Assembly: GCA_031291415.1 (NCBI GenBank)
Contig: JARLJB010000145.1
Coordinates: 1-64,000 of the forward strand
DNA length: 64,000 nt
Reading direction: 5' to 3'
Source: Telmatospirillum sp.
Lineage (GTDB): Bacteria; Pseudomonadota; Alphaproteobacteria; Rhodospirillales; Magnetospirillaceae
The translations under genes and the position numbers were made by a program. The notes under the pieces were generated by a model. That model was not told the DNA's origin and searched no databases. It was given only the letters and a program-made list of their open reading frames with translations. The stretch's first letter is position 1; each line of letters starts with the position of its first letter. Shown here in pieces: positions 18,615 to 27,739 of this stretch.

Positions 18615-19155
18615 CGCGTGCCTTCCAATCTCGCATCAACATCGCCCGGGCGCGGGACAGGCGCGACATGACCGTGCCCTGGGGGATGCCGACAATGTCG
18701 GCGATTTCCTTGTAGGACAGCTCCTCCATCTCGCGCAGCACCAGAACCTCGCGGAATTCCTCAGGCAGGGCGGCCACCATCGCATTCAGAAGATCGCGCC
18801 TGTTTTCGCGCAGCAGAATGCTTTCCGGATCTTCCGCCGGACCGGAAAAGACGTCGGCGGTGAAGCGGGCACCGTCGGTGTCGAGGGGATCGACGTCGGC
18901 AAAACCGACGACGACATGGCCCCGCTTAGCCGCCAGCCAGTCGTAACAGGCGTTGCGGACGATCCGCAGCACCCAGGCCCGCGCCGTGTCCTCGCGGCAA
19001 GACGGGAAAAAACGATAGGCGCGAAGCATGGCGTCCTGCATGACGTCCTCGGCATCGGCAGGGTTCCGGACGAGCCATGCCGCCAGGTTGAATGCCGCAT
19101 CGACATGCGGCATCACGATTTGCTCGAAGCGTCGGGTCCGGCTGTCGTCGACCAA
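18601..19155 (-). CDS. ECF-type RNA polymerase sigma factor
   Basis: 184-residue RpoE-like sigma factor. Region 2 reads NAADVMQDAM-like (NPADAEDVMQDAMLRAYRF) and RAWVLRIVRNACYDWLA; region 4 contains EEFREVLVLREMEELSYKEI and IPQGTVMSRLSRARAML. The start is a TTG (19155) with a weak ribosome site; the family N-terminus (RFEQIVMPHVDAAFNLA) argues against starting at the next ATG. The upstream region has a GGGAAT/CCGGTA pair on this strand and the same pattern on the other, so it probably drives itself and the divergent phosphoesterase gene. Confidence 0.9.
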   Translation of the reverse strand: MVDDSRTRRFEQIVMPHVDAAFNLAAWLVRNPADAEDVMQDAMLRAYRFFPSCREDTARAWVLRIVRNACYDWLAAKRGHVVVGFADVDPLDTDGARFTADVFSGPAEDPESILLRENRRDLLNAMVAALPEEFREVLVLREMEELSYKEIADIVGIPQGTVMSRLSRARAMLMRDWKARDDHS

Positions 19156-19200
19156 GGATATCCCGGGGTTGGAGGGCTCGTTTCGAGCGAGATAAAAACC

Positions 19201-19228
19201 TTACCGGTCTTTCCGTCAAATTATTCCC
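19201..19228 (-). promoter_or_regulatory. Candidate ECF promoter for the sigma/anti-sigma operon
   Basis: On the minus strand GGGAAT (19228-19223) is followed after 15 bases by CCGGTAA (19207-19201), about 45 bp before the TTG start. The same bipartite pattern occurs on the plus strand at 19285-19310. Confidence 0.45.
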
Positions 19229-19284
19229 AATCGGCGGTGATAGCGATGTGAGCCGGCCGCATTTTCTAAAAAATTTCCACCGTC

Positions 19285-19310
19285 GGGAATATTGGTCGCG
19301 CTTTCCGGTC
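19285..19310 (+). promoter_or_regulatory. Candidate ECF promoter for the phosphoesterase operon
   Basis: GGGAAT (19285-19290) is followed after 14 bases by CCGGTC (19305-19310), about 75 bp before ATG 19384. It mirrors the pattern on the minus strand upstream of the sigma gene, suggesting that both are recognised by that sigma factor. Confidence 0.45.
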
Positions 19311-19383
19311 ATCACCTGTATCGCCCCGTCTTTCCCTGATCGGCGGGCGACAGCGATCTCAAACGGCGAAAAGGACCAGCATC

Positions 19384-20295
19384 ATGACCATCGGAATCGG
19401 ACGTCGCGATCTGTTCAAACTGGCCGGAATCGGCGGCCTGGTCTTCGCATCCGGCTTACCGGGCGCCGCGTGGGCGGAGCCGGGAACGGCATCGGGGAAT
19501 GCCGCTCAGGCGGATTTTTATTTCCTTCAGCTTTCCGATTCCCATTGGGGCTTCGTCGGCGCCCCCAATCCGGATGCGGCCGGCACCCTTCCGAAGACAG
19601 TGGAGACGGTCAACAGCCTCGACATCAAACCGGACTTCGTCGTCTTTACCGGCGATCTGACCCAAACCACCGACGACGCGGTGGAACGCAAGCGCCGTAT
19701 GCTGGAATTCAAGGACATCGTCGGCAAGCTGTCGGTCCAGGATATTCACTTTCTTCCCGGCGAGCATGACGCTTCGCTCGATCTCGGCGCCACCTACCGC
19801 GAGGTGTTCGGCCAGCCTTACTACAGCTTCGATCACAAGGGCGTACATTTCATCGCCCTGGACAATGTGTCAGACCCCGGCAGCCGCCTGGGTGAGACGC
19901 AGCTTGGCTGGCTGCGCAAGGACTTGGCGGCGCACGGCAAGACCGACAAAATCGTCGTGCTGGCCCACCGCCCCCTGTTCGATCTTTATCCGCAATGGGA
20001 TTGGGCGACTGCCGATGGGGCGCAGGCTCTGGAGCTTCTGATCCCCTTCGCGCATGTCACCGTGTTCTACGGCCATATCCATCAGGAAAATCATCATATG
20101 ACCGGCCAGATCGCCCATCACTCGGCGAAATCGCTGATTTTCCCACTGCCGGCTGCCGGATCGACGCCCAAACGGACCCCGGTTCCCTGGAATCCGGCCG
20201 AACCCTACGCCGGTCTCGGTTTTCGCAGCATCAAAACGGATCTCGTCAAAAGCGATTATGGGATCGTCGAATATCCCGTCGTTCGTCACGGTTAG
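19384..20295 (+). CDS. Tat-exported metallophosphoesterase
   Basis: 303-residue calcineurin-like phosphoesterase. The N-terminus MTIGIGRRDLFKLAGIGGL is a twin-arginine signal peptide with cleavage after the AWA region. Metal-binding motifs follow the family order: LSDSHWG (D-x-H), FTGDLTQTTDD (GDxxD box), LPGEHDASLD in place of GNHE/D, LAHRPLFD and FYGHIHQE (GHxH). It should act in the periplasm, on an unknown phosphodiester or phosphomonoester. The cytochrome c gene starts 12 bp after the stop, so the two are cotranscribed, probably under the divergent ECF sigma factor. Confidence 0.87.
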   Translation: MTIGIGRRDLFKLAGIGGLVFASGLPGAAWAEPGTASGNAAQADFYFLQLSDSHWGFVGAPNPDAAGTLPKTVETVNSLDIKPDFVVFTGDLTQTTDDAVERKRRMLEFKDIVGKLSVQDIHFLPGEHDASLDLGATYREVFGQPYYSFDHKGVHFIALDNVSDPGSRLGETQLGWLRKDLAAHGKTDKIVVLAHRPLFDLYPQWDWATADGAQALELLIPFAHVTVFYGHIHQENHHMTGQIAHHSAKSLIFPLPAAGSTPKRTPVPWNPAEPYAGLGFRSIKTDLVKSDYGIVEYPVVRHG

Positions 20296-20307
20296 GGCGA
20301 GGTGGCG

Positions 20308-21213
20308 ATGAAACCGAGGCGATTTTTCACGCTGTTTCTGATGGCGGCGGTCGGCCCGGCCGCCCACGCGGCCGATGGAGATAGCAACGCGGGCGTTACC
20401 ATCGGGGTGGCCGCCCATGGAAAATATCTCTATGACGCGGCGGACTGCGCCGGCTGTCACGGCGGCGGACGGACCGGGACGCCGCCCGGCGGCGGGCGGG
20501 CCTTGGCGACACCGTTCGGGACCTTCTATGCCCCGAACATCTCGGCCGATCCTCGCTACGGCATCGGCGGCTGGAGTGAAGCGCAATTCCGTGACGCCCT
20601 GCGGCGCGGTATCGCTCCCGGCGGAAAACAATTGTTCCCGGTCTTCCCATTTCCCTCTTTCTCAGGACTGACCGACCAGGACATCTCCGATATCCGCGCC
20701 TATGTTCTATCACTGCCGGCGGTACCCGACCCCGACAAGCCGCACCAGATCCGCGCTCCCTTCGGATGGCGCCCGATGATGGCCGTCTGGCGGGCTCTCT
20801 TTTTCAGGCCGGGACCGTTGGCCGCCGTTGCCGGAAAAAGTGACGAATGGAATCGCGGCAATTACCTGGTCCATGCCGTCGCCCATTGCGAGGAATGCCA
20901 TACGCCGCGCAACGTCATGGGGGCGCTACGCGGCAGTCGGGCCTTTTCCGGAAATATCGGCGGGCCGGACGGTCAGAATGCGCCCAATATCACCAGCGAT
21001 TCCGAGACCGGCATCGGAACCTGGACCATCGAGGAAATTACCCATCTGTTGAAAACCGGCGAGACACCGGATTTCGATTCGGTCGCATCGGGCATGGCCG
21101 AGGTGATCCGCGGTACCAAGATGTTGACCGATGACGACCGGCATGCGATGGCCGTCTATCTGAAATCCGTCCCGCCGATCCATACGGCACGGCGTCCCCC
21201 GGATCATCCCTGA
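20308..21213 (+). CDS. Diheme cytochrome c, exported
   Basis: 301-residue periplasmic protein with a Sec signal (MKPRRFFTLFLMAAVGPAAHA) and two heme-attachment motifs, CAGCH (about 46-50) and CEECH (about 195-199). This is the layout of the diheme subunits that feed electrons from periplasmic dehydrogenases (gluconate or alcohol type) to the oxidase. Start ATG 20308 follows GGCGAGG; an in-frame GTG (20302) lies inside that site. Coupled to the phosphoesterase gene just upstream; no dehydrogenase subunit is adjacent, so its electron donor is unknown. Confidence 0.88.
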   Translation: MKPRRFFTLFLMAAVGPAAHAADGDSNAGVTIGVAAHGKYLYDAADCAGCHGGGRTGTPPGGGRALATPFGTFYAPNISADPRYGIGGWSEAQFRDALRRGIAPGGKQLFPVFPFPSFSGLTDQDISDIRAYVLSLPAVPDPDKPHQIRAPFGWRPMMAVWRALFFRPGPLAAVAGKSDEWNRGNYLVHAVAHCEECHTPRNVMGALRGSRAFSGNIGGPDGQNAPNITSDSETGIGTWTIEEITHLLKTGETPDFDSVASGMAEVIRGTKMLTDDDRHAMAVYLKSVPPIHTARRPPDHP

Positions 21214-21223
21214 CGATCCGGCT

Positions 21224-21241
21224 CTAAGGTCATCGCGCTCT
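21224..21241. repeat. Second copy of the 18-bp repeat
   Basis: Identical to 173-190 and in the same orientation. It lies 10 bp after the cytochrome gene and just before the end of the convergent AraC-type gene. Confidence 0.5.
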
Positions 21242-21255
21242 ATCGGGCTTTCGCG

Positions 21256-22140
21256 TCAGCCTTTCATGATGGACCGGTACTGAACCGGTGAGCAATCGTG
21301 GATCCGGCGAAAGCAGCGGGAGAAATAAAGCTGGTCGTCATACCCCAATTGCTGGGAAATCGCCTTGATCGGCAGATCGGTCGTGTCGAGGAGCGTGCAG
21401 GCCCGCTGGATCTTCATTCTTATGAAGAAATCCAACAGCGAAAATCCGGTGTTCCTTTTGAACACGGCCGCCAAATGGGATCTGGAGGTGTTGAGCGTTT
21501 TCGAAAGCTCATCGATGTCGATCGTCCTATCCAGGTGTTTTTCCATATAGCCGATGGCGTTTTTGACGCGATCGTCGGGAACGCCCTCGTCGCCGGGATG
21601 CCGGTGGCGATGGGCAATCAATTGGCCCAGCAATTGTCCAAGGGTAATCGACGCCATCAACAAATTATCAGTCGTACAGCCCCGTTCCAGGATCGCTATT
21701 GTCTTGTCGAACAACGTCGGCAGAGAAGGATTTCGCCCGGGACACAAAAGCGGTGGAGCGTCCTCGATTTCCAGAAAGCGGGCCAGCGAAGCGGCTTTCT
21801 GGCCGGCCACATGAACCCAGTAGATCGTCCATGGTCGTTGTTCGTCGGCGCCATAAGCATGAGGGACTTCTGGCGGCGTAACCAGGACGGTTCCCGGCGA
21901 GATCCGATACTGTCGTCCCGACAGCACCGCCCACCCCTCGCCGTCGACGCAATAGATGAGCACCGCTTGCGCGATGCCGCTCTTTCTCTCGACGAAATGG
22001 TGGGTCGCAGTCGGATAAAATCCGATATCGCTTGGCAAAAAATCCAGCAATGGGTCGGACTTCAACCAATTCGACACCAATGGCCGCGGCAGGACGATCG
22101 ATCTCTGTCCTGGAAATCCCTCTCTCACTCCCGCCCGCAT
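21256..22140 (-). CDS. AraC-family transcriptional regulator
   Basis: 294-residue activator-type regulator. An N-terminal cupin-like sugar-binding/dimerisation domain of the AraC type (HHFVERKSGIAQAVLIYCVDGEGWAVLSG, about 47-75) is followed by two helix-turn-helix motifs at the C-terminus (IDELSKTLNTSRSHLAAVFKRNTG and IKAISQQLGYDDQLYFSRCFRR). ATG 22140 follows GGAG. The gene is divergent from the DUF5107-TPR, epimerase and arabinose-binding genes, so it most likely controls that run in response to arabinose or a related sugar. Confidence 0.9.
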   Translation of the reverse strand: MRAGVREGFPGQRSIVLPRPLVSNWLKSDPLLDFLPSDIGFYPTATHHFVERKSGIAQAVLIYCVDGEGWAVLSGRQYRISPGTVLVTPPEVPHAYGADEQRPWTIYWVHVAGQKAASLARFLEIEDAPPLLCPGRNPSLPTLFDKTIAILERGCTTDNLLMASITLGQLLGQLIAHRHRHPGDEGVPDDRVKNAIGYMEKHLDRTIDIDELSKTLNTSRSHLAAVFKRNTGFSLLDFFIRMKIQRACTLLDTTDLPIKAISQQLGYDDQLYFSRCFRRIHDCSPVQYRSIMKG

Positions 22141-22319
22141 TTCTCACGCTCCGTCGCCGGCATCGCATTTTGCGAAAGGCCCCCTTCGTCCGCGCCGACG
22201 AATGCTTAGATTGATCAGCGAATCGTCCATAAAGTCAATCGTTGCGGCTATTCGCCAAGATCCCCGTTGCGCGCATTCTGACATGTGACCGCCGCTCGGA
22301 CTTTAAGGGCCTGGAGTGG

Positions 22320-22370
22320 TTGGTATTTGACGTTCTTCGTCACCCCGTCTGTCAGGGAGTGAAATACCAA
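22320..22370 (+). promoter_or_regulatory. Inverted repeat just before the DUF5107-TPR start
   Basis: TTGGTATTT (22320-22328) pairs exactly with AAATACCAA (22362-22370), ending 4 bp before ATG 22375. The 33-nt loop contains the only purine-rich ribosome-site candidate, AGGGAG at 22354-22359. It could be an AraC-type half-site pair or an RNA stem that affects translation. Confidence 0.45.
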
Positions 22371-22374
22371 CGCG

Positions 22375-25300
22375 ATGCAAAAGATGCGTCTTCCGTCGCC
22401 TCCGGCGTCTTTGACCGGTCCGGTGAAAGCCTGGTCGGCGCCGCTTACGCTACCGACCTACGAGCCATTACCAGCCGATCGGAATCCGATGTTTCTGGAG
22501 AAACGGGTGTTCCAGGGATCCAGCGGTCGCGTCTATCCCCTGCCCTTCATCGATCGGATTTCTCAACAAAGGGAAGAACGGGACTGGCTGGCCGTTCACA
22601 TCGAAAACGAATTTCTCCACGTCGTCGTTCTGCCGGAACTGGGTGGACGGATTTATGCCATGGTCGACAAGATCAACGGCTACGACGTCATTTACCGAAA
22701 TCCCGTGATCAAGCCGGCCCTGGTCGGACTTGCCGGGCCATGGATTTCCGGCGGCATCGAGTTCAATTGGCCGCAGCATCATCGTCCCAGCACCTTCATG
22801 CCGGTCGATGTCGAAATCGAAGCCGACGACGACGGCAGCCGAACAGTCTGGCTCAGTGAACATGAGCCGATGAACCGCATGAAGGGGATGCATGGCATCC
22901 GTCTGCTGCCGGGGAAGGCCTATCTGGAAGTCCGCGTCCGACTTTATAACCGGACAGAACTGCCCCAGACTTTCATGTGGTGGGCGAACGTCGCCACGGA
23001 CGTGCACGACCGCTATCAGAGCTTCTTTCCAGACGACGTGCGCTATGTCGCCGACCACGCCAAGCGTGCCATCAGCACCTTTCCGCTGTGCTCGGGCCGC
23101 TATTACGGGATCGATTACGCCGCCCGCGCCCTGGGTAACGACGATTCGCCGAACGACCTCCGCTGGTACAAGAACATTCCGGTACCGACCAGTTATATGG
23201 CCATCGACAGCAAAAGCGATTTTTTTGGAGGATATGATCACCAGGCCGATGCGGGCATCGTTCACTATTCGAATCATCACGTGTCGCCGGGCAAGAAGCA
23301 GTGGACTTGGGGGTGCGACGAATTCGGAAAGGCCTGGGACAGGAACTTGACCGAACCCGACGAAGACGGCCGGTATCATCCCTATTTCGAGCTCATGGCC
23401 GGTGTCTATACCGACAACCAGCCGGATTTTTCCTTCATCGCGCCGGGGGAGACCAAGACATTTTCGCAATATTGGTATCCCATCCGGCAGATCGGTCCGG
23501 TTCGCGCCGCCAACCTGCAGGCGGCCATCAGTCTTAGCGTCCAAGGCGGACGGGTCCGGGTCGGAGTACAAGCCCTCGAAGCCCTGCCGGACGCGATCGT
23601 CACGCTGGCGGCCGGCGATCGGCGATTGTCAGAATGGCACCGCGACCTGATCCCGGAGCGGCCGATGGTAGAAACCATGCCGTTGCCGCCGGACCTTGAT
23701 GGCGCCGATCTGCGTGTGACGATCACCGGGGCGGATGGTCGGCCAATCCTCGATGTCACACCGCCCACGAAAGAACCGGAGGCGCCGCCCCGCCCCGCCA
23801 CCGAGCCACTCCTGCCGGCGGCCATCGAAAGCGCCGACGAGCTTTTCCTGACCGGTCTGCATCTGGCGCAATATCGCCATGCCACACGACAGCCGGAGGA
23901 CTACTGGCGGGAGGCGCTGCGGCGCGATCCGATGGATTGCCGGTGCAACAACGCCATGGGGCTCTGGCATTTTCGGCGCGCCGAGTTCGCAGAGGCCGAG
24001 GCTTGTTTCCAGCGCGCCGTCACCCGGCTGCAATCGCGCAATCCCAATCCCTATGACGGCGAGGCGTTCTACAACCTGGGGCTCACGTTGCGTCACCTGG
24101 GGCGGCCGGATGACGCTTATGACGCATTCTACAAGGCAACATGGAACGCCGGATGGCGGGCGGCGGCCTATCATCAGCTCGCCGAGCTTGATGCCGGTCG
24201 CCGGGCCTGGGACCAGGCACAGCGTCATATCGAAGAGTCGCTCCGTTACAACGCCGACAATCTTCGAGCCCGTGATCTCAAAGTCATCTGTTTGCGGTCA
24301 CTGGGGCGGCAGTCCGAGGCCGAGACGCTTTTGCGGCAGACCTTGGCGCTCGATCCGCTCGACCAATGGGCTCGCCACCTGACGGGACGGTCGTTTACCG
24401 GCGATAGCCAGCTCTTGCTGGATCTGGCCGACGACTACGCACGGGCCGGTTTGATCGACCAGGCATTTTCCTTGCTGAACGAGCCAGTGTCCGACGCCAA
24501 CGGCAAGACCGGCCTTCCGCTGATCCACTATCATGCCGCGTTTCTGGCGGACCGGTTGGGACGTGCGGCCGACGCGACACGCCATCGGCAGGCGGCACGC
24601 GATAGCGCCGGGGACTACTGCTTCCCGGCGCGGCTTGAGGATGTGGCGGCCTTACGAGCGGCAATCGAGGCTGATCCCGCCGATGGCAGGGCGTCCTATT
24701 ACCTTGGCTCTCTCTTCTACGACCGTCGCCGCCACCGCGATGCCATCGCGCTGTGGGAGGGTTCGGCGAAGGTCTCGTGCGGTTGGGACCTCCCCATTGT
24801 CTGGCGCAATCTGGGAATCGGCTATTTCAATATTCTGAAGCGGCCGGACCTCGCCGCCGATGCCTTTGAGCGGGCCTTCCGCTTGGCACGGTCCGATGGG
24901 CGGTTGCTGTTTGAGCGGGATCAGTTGTGGAAACGGATCGGCCGCCCGCCGGAGACGCGGTTGCGGGAATTGGAGAGCTATCGGTCCCTGGTGGCGGAGC
25001 GCGACGACCTTTCGGTCGAACTGTGTGCGCTTTACACCCGGTTGGGGCGGCCGGAAGACGCGCTCAGTCTATTGATCGGCCGCCGGTTCCAGCCGTGGGA
25101 GGGGGGAGAAGGACTGGCCCTGGAACAATATGTCCGCGCCCGACTGGCGCTGGGGCGTCGAGCCTTGGTCCGGGGTGACGCCTTGCGGGCCTGCGACGAG
25201 TTCGGAGCGGCCCTGATCGTTCCACCGTCATTGGGCGAGGCCGCGCATCCTTTGGCAAATCGCAGCGATGTCTTCTACTGGCTGGGACGGGCTTACGCCG

Positions 25301-25737
25301 AACTGAAGGATCGCGATTCGGCACAGAACAATTGGCGGACCGCTGCCGATTTCAAAGGCGACTTCCTGAATATGGAGGTCCGGCGCATTTCCGAGAAAAC
25401 TTACTATTCCGCGCTGTCGATGCGCTGCCTTGGGTTGGAGGACGACGCGACATCACTGTTCAAGGACATGATTTCGTTCGCCGAGGATTTGCTGGCCAGC
25501 GATTGCAAGATCGACTATTTCGCGACCTCGCTGCCCACCATGTTGATCTTCGAGGACGATCTCAAGAAGCGTCGCGATCTTTCGGCGAATTTCATCCTGG
25601 CCCAGGGCCTGATCGGCCTGGGGCGCCAGGAAGAGGCCGATGCCCATCTCCGCCAAGTGTTGTCGGTCGATCCCAACCATTCCGATGCGGCCGATCTGTC
25701 GATGGACGGTCTCGTCATTCCGAACGCCGGTGGGTAA
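22375..25737 (+). CDS. DUF5107 and TPR-repeat protein (1120 aa)
   Basis: A large soluble protein without signal peptide or membrane helix. Residues about 60-380 form the DUF5107 domain, with ENEFLHVVVLPELGGRIYAM, a galactose-mutarotase-like signature, and FMWWANVATDVHDRYQSFFPDDV. The C-terminal two thirds (about 490-1110) are tetratricopeptide repeats (such as DPMDCRCNNAMGLWHFRRAEFAEAEACFQRA). This family recurs in carbohydrate-use loci and is thought to act on sugars; the reaction is not established. It is followed 4 bp later by an aldose epimerase. Start ATG 22375; an ATG at 22384 is an alternative. Confidence 0.82.
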   Translation: MQKMRLPSPPASLTGPVKAWSAPLTLPTYEPLPADRNPMFLEKRVFQGSSGRVYPLPFIDRISQQREERDWLAVHIENEFLHVVVLPELGGRIYAMVDKINGYDVIYRNPVIKPALVGLAGPWISGGIEFNWPQHHRPSTFMPVDVEIEADDDGSRTVWLSEHEPMNRMKGMHGIRLLPGKAYLEVRVRLYNRTELPQTFMWWANVATDVHDRYQSFFPDDVRYVADHAKRAISTFPLCSGRYYGIDYAARALGNDDSPNDLRWYKNIPVPTSYMAIDSKSDFFGGYDHQADAGIVHYSNHHVSPGKKQWTWGCDEFGKAWDRNLTEPDEDGRYHPYFELMAGVYTDNQPDFSFIAPGETKTFSQYWYPIRQIGPVRAANLQAAISLSVQGGRVRVGVQALEALPDAIVTLAAGDRRLSEWHRDLIPERPMVETMPLPPDLDGADLRVTITGADGRPILDVTPPTKEPEAPPRPATEPLLPAAIESADELFLTGLHLAQYRHATRQPEDYWREALRRDPMDCRCNNAMGLWHFRRAEFAEAEACFQRAVTRLQSRNPNPYDGEAFYNLGLTLRHLGRPDDAYDAFYKATWNAGWRAAAYHQLAELDAGRRAWDQAQRHIEESLRYNADNLRARDLKVICLRSLGRQSEAETLLRQTLALDPLDQWARHLTGRSFTGDSQLLLDLADDYARAGLIDQAFSLLNEPVSDANGKTGLPLIHYHAAFLADRLGRAADATRHRQAARDSAGDYCFPARLEDVAALRAAIEADPADGRASYYLGSLFYDRRRHRDAIALWEGSAKVSCGWDLPIVWRNLGIGYFNILKRPDLAADAFERAFRLARSDGRLLFERDQLWKRIGRPPETRLRELESYRSLVAERDDLSVELCALYTRLGRPEDALSLLIGRRFQPWEGGEGLALEQYVRARLALGRRALVRGDALRACDEFGAALIVPPSLGEAAHPLANRSDVFYWLGRAYAELKDRDSAQNNWRTAADFKGDFLNMEVRRISEKTYYSALSMRCLGLEDDATSLFKDMISFAEDLLASDCKIDYFATSLPTMLIFEDDLKKRRDLSANFILAQGLIGLGRQEEADAHLRQVLSVDPNHSDAADLSMDGLVIPNAGG

Positions 25738-25741
25738 CACG

Positions 25742-26647
25742 ATGGAGGTCTGCCTGCGAAACCAAGCCTTGGCCGTCACCGTTTCGACCATGTTCGGAGC
25801 GATCCGGGCGTTCTCGGTCCGGGCTGGCGGCCGGGATATTTCTCTGATGCGATCGGTTCGCGATCACCGCGACGGCTCGGCCCTCGACACAGCCTGTTTC
25901 CCGCTGATTCCCTTCGGAAACCGGGTGCGGGGAAATCGCTTCGCCTTTGGCGGCAAAGACTATGGCCTGACAGCGAACAGTCCAACCGATCCTCTCTATT
26001 TGCATGGAGACGGTTGGTTAAAGGACTGGAGTCTGGAGGATGTCGGCGACGACTCCCTTTCCCTGGCATTAATGGTCCGTGGCGAGAGCCGCTCGCCCTA
26101 TTGCTACGACGGATTCCAGAGTTTTCGACTGATTGGCGGATGTCTGGAGATCTGCCTTCGCGTCGTCAATCGGGGAGAGGAGACTTTGCCCTTCGGCCTC
26201 GGGTGGCATCCCTATTTTCCGCTGACCACCGGGACCACCTTGATGGCACCGGCAACCGGGTTCTGGACCGAGGATGGAGATCATCTGCCGGACAGGCGAA
26301 GCCCCGCACCGAACGATCTGGATTTTGGCGCCCCCCGGCGGCTTCCCGACCATTGGGTAAACAACGTCTTCGACGGATGGACCGGTGTTGCCGAGATCCA
26401 TTGGCCGGAATGGGGATGCGGACTCAGCATCACGGCTGATCCGCCACTGTTCCATTACATGGTTTTCACGCCGGGGCGGCGGCGGGAGGCCGAACGTGGT
26501 GCCGACTATTTCTGTTTCGAGCCGATGAGCCATCGCCCCGGCGGCCATCATTCCCCCGATTTGTCCGGTCTGTTTCCGCTGGTTCCAGGAACTGCACTCG
26601 AAGCACGGATCCGGCTTGAGGCGAATGTACCGGCATTTTCGTACTGA
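25742..26647 (+). CDS. Aldose 1-epimerase family protein
   Basis: 301-residue mutarotase-like protein. Typical features are IPFGNRVRGNRFAFGGKDY near the N-terminus, PLYLHGDGW (the family H-G-x-x), LPFGLGWHPYFPL with the catalytic-type histidine, and a C-terminal FCFEPMSHRPGG carrying the acidic residue. ATG 25742 follows GGTGGG and starts 4 bp after the TPR gene stop; the open frame extends upstream inside that gene but with no family similarity. It probably interconverts sugar anomers for the neighbouring uptake and catabolic proteins. Confidence 0.85.
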   Translation: MEVCLRNQALAVTVSTMFGAIRAFSVRAGGRDISLMRSVRDHRDGSALDTACFPLIPFGNRVRGNRFAFGGKDYGLTANSPTDPLYLHGDGWLKDWSLEDVGDDSLSLALMVRGESRSPYCYDGFQSFRLIGGCLEICLRVVNRGEETLPFGLGWHPYFPLTTGTTLMAPATGFWTEDGDHLPDRRSPAPNDLDFGAPRRLPDHWVNNVFDGWTGVAEIHWPEWGCGLSITADPPLFHYMVFTPGRRREAERGADYFCFEPMSHRPGGHHSPDLSGLFPLVPGTALEARIRLEANVPAFSY

Positions 26648-26708
26648 AAGGAGGCTCGAGGCTTTTCGCGGGTCACGACACGAAGAAAGACATTCAGGAG
26701 AAAACGTC

Positions 26709-27701
26709 ATGATGAAACGTCTTTTGAATCTCGCCCTCACATTCCTGTTTTCCGCAGGGCTGTTGGTCGGCTCCGCCCATGCGGCAGACAAGGTGAAGAT
26801 CGGATTTCTGGTGAAGCAACCCGAGGAACCGTGGTTCCAGGCGGAATGGCGCTTCGCCGACAAAGCGGCCAAGGAAAAAGGCTTCGAAGTGCTGAAGATC
26901 GCCGCGCCGGATGGCGAGCGCGTCCTGGCAGCGATGGACAGTCTGGCGGCGAATGGCGCCAAAGGGTTCGTGATCTGCACTCCGGACGTAAGGCTGGGGC
27001 CGGCGATCATGGCCAAGGCGAAGGTTTTGGATCTGAAGGTGGTCGCCGTCGACGACCGGCTGGTCGCATCCGACGGCAGCTTCATGGCCGATGTGCCCTA
27101 TCTGGGAATCGACGCTCATGCCCTGGGGCAGACCCAAGGGACCCTTCTGATCAAGGAAGCCCAGAAGCGCGGGTGGAACCTCACTGAGACGGGGATCATC
27201 GTCAATACGTTCGATGAACTCGATACCGCGCACCAGCGGACATCGGGGTCGGTCGAGGCGGTGATCGCCGCCGGATTCCCCACGGCCAACATCTACTACG
27301 CACCCAATCACACCACGGATATCCCGGGAAGCTTCGATGCATCGAACATCGTCCTGACGCAGCACCCGGACAAGAAGACCTGGCTGGTGATCGGGATGAA
27401 CGACACGGCGGTGCTGGGCGGCATCCGCGCCACCGAAGGAGCCGGCATCAAAGTGGCCAATGTCATCGGCATCGGCATCAATGGCACCGACGTGACCAAT
27501 GAGCTGGAAAAGAAAGAGGTCACCGGCCTTTACGGGTCGCTGCTGTTGAGCCCTGACATCCATGGCTATAAAACCGCAATGATGGTCTACGACTGGATTG
27601 CCAATGGAATTGAGCCGCCGAAATTCACGCCGATCAAGGACGTCACCTTGATCACGCGCGAGAATTTCAAACAGAAGCTGACAGAACTGGGATTGCTGTA
27701 G
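26709..27701 (+). CDS. araF: L-arabinose-binding periplasmic protein (AraF)
   Basis: 330-residue exported sugar-binding protein with signal peptide MMKRLLNLALTFLFSAGLLV...AHA. The mature part is very close to E. coli AraF: KIGFLVKQPEEPWFQAEW, NGAKGFVICTPD, NELDTA-like FDELDTAHQRT, GMNDTAVLGGIRATEG and GIGINGTD. ATG 26709 follows AGGAG (26696-26700). Downstream araG/araH ABC genes are missing; the next genes are convergent. It may serve a transporter encoded elsewhere or act as a sensor. Confidence 0.92.
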   Translation: MMKRLLNLALTFLFSAGLLVGSAHAADKVKIGFLVKQPEEPWFQAEWRFADKAAKEKGFEVLKIAAPDGERVLAAMDSLAANGAKGFVICTPDVRLGPAIMAKAKVLDLKVVAVDDRLVASDGSFMADVPYLGIDAHALGQTQGTLLIKEAQKRGWNLTETGIIVNTFDELDTAHQRTSGSVEAVIAAGFPTANIYYAPNHTTDIPGSFDASNIVLTQHPDKKTWLVIGMNDTAVLGGIRATEGAGIKVANVIGIGINGTDVTNELEKKEVTGLYGSLLLSPDIHGYKTAMMVYDWIANGIEPPKFTPIKDVTLITRENFKQKLTELGLL

Positions 27702-27739
27702 TTTCAGCGCCCGACTGGCGAGCGTCACCGAAAAAGAAA

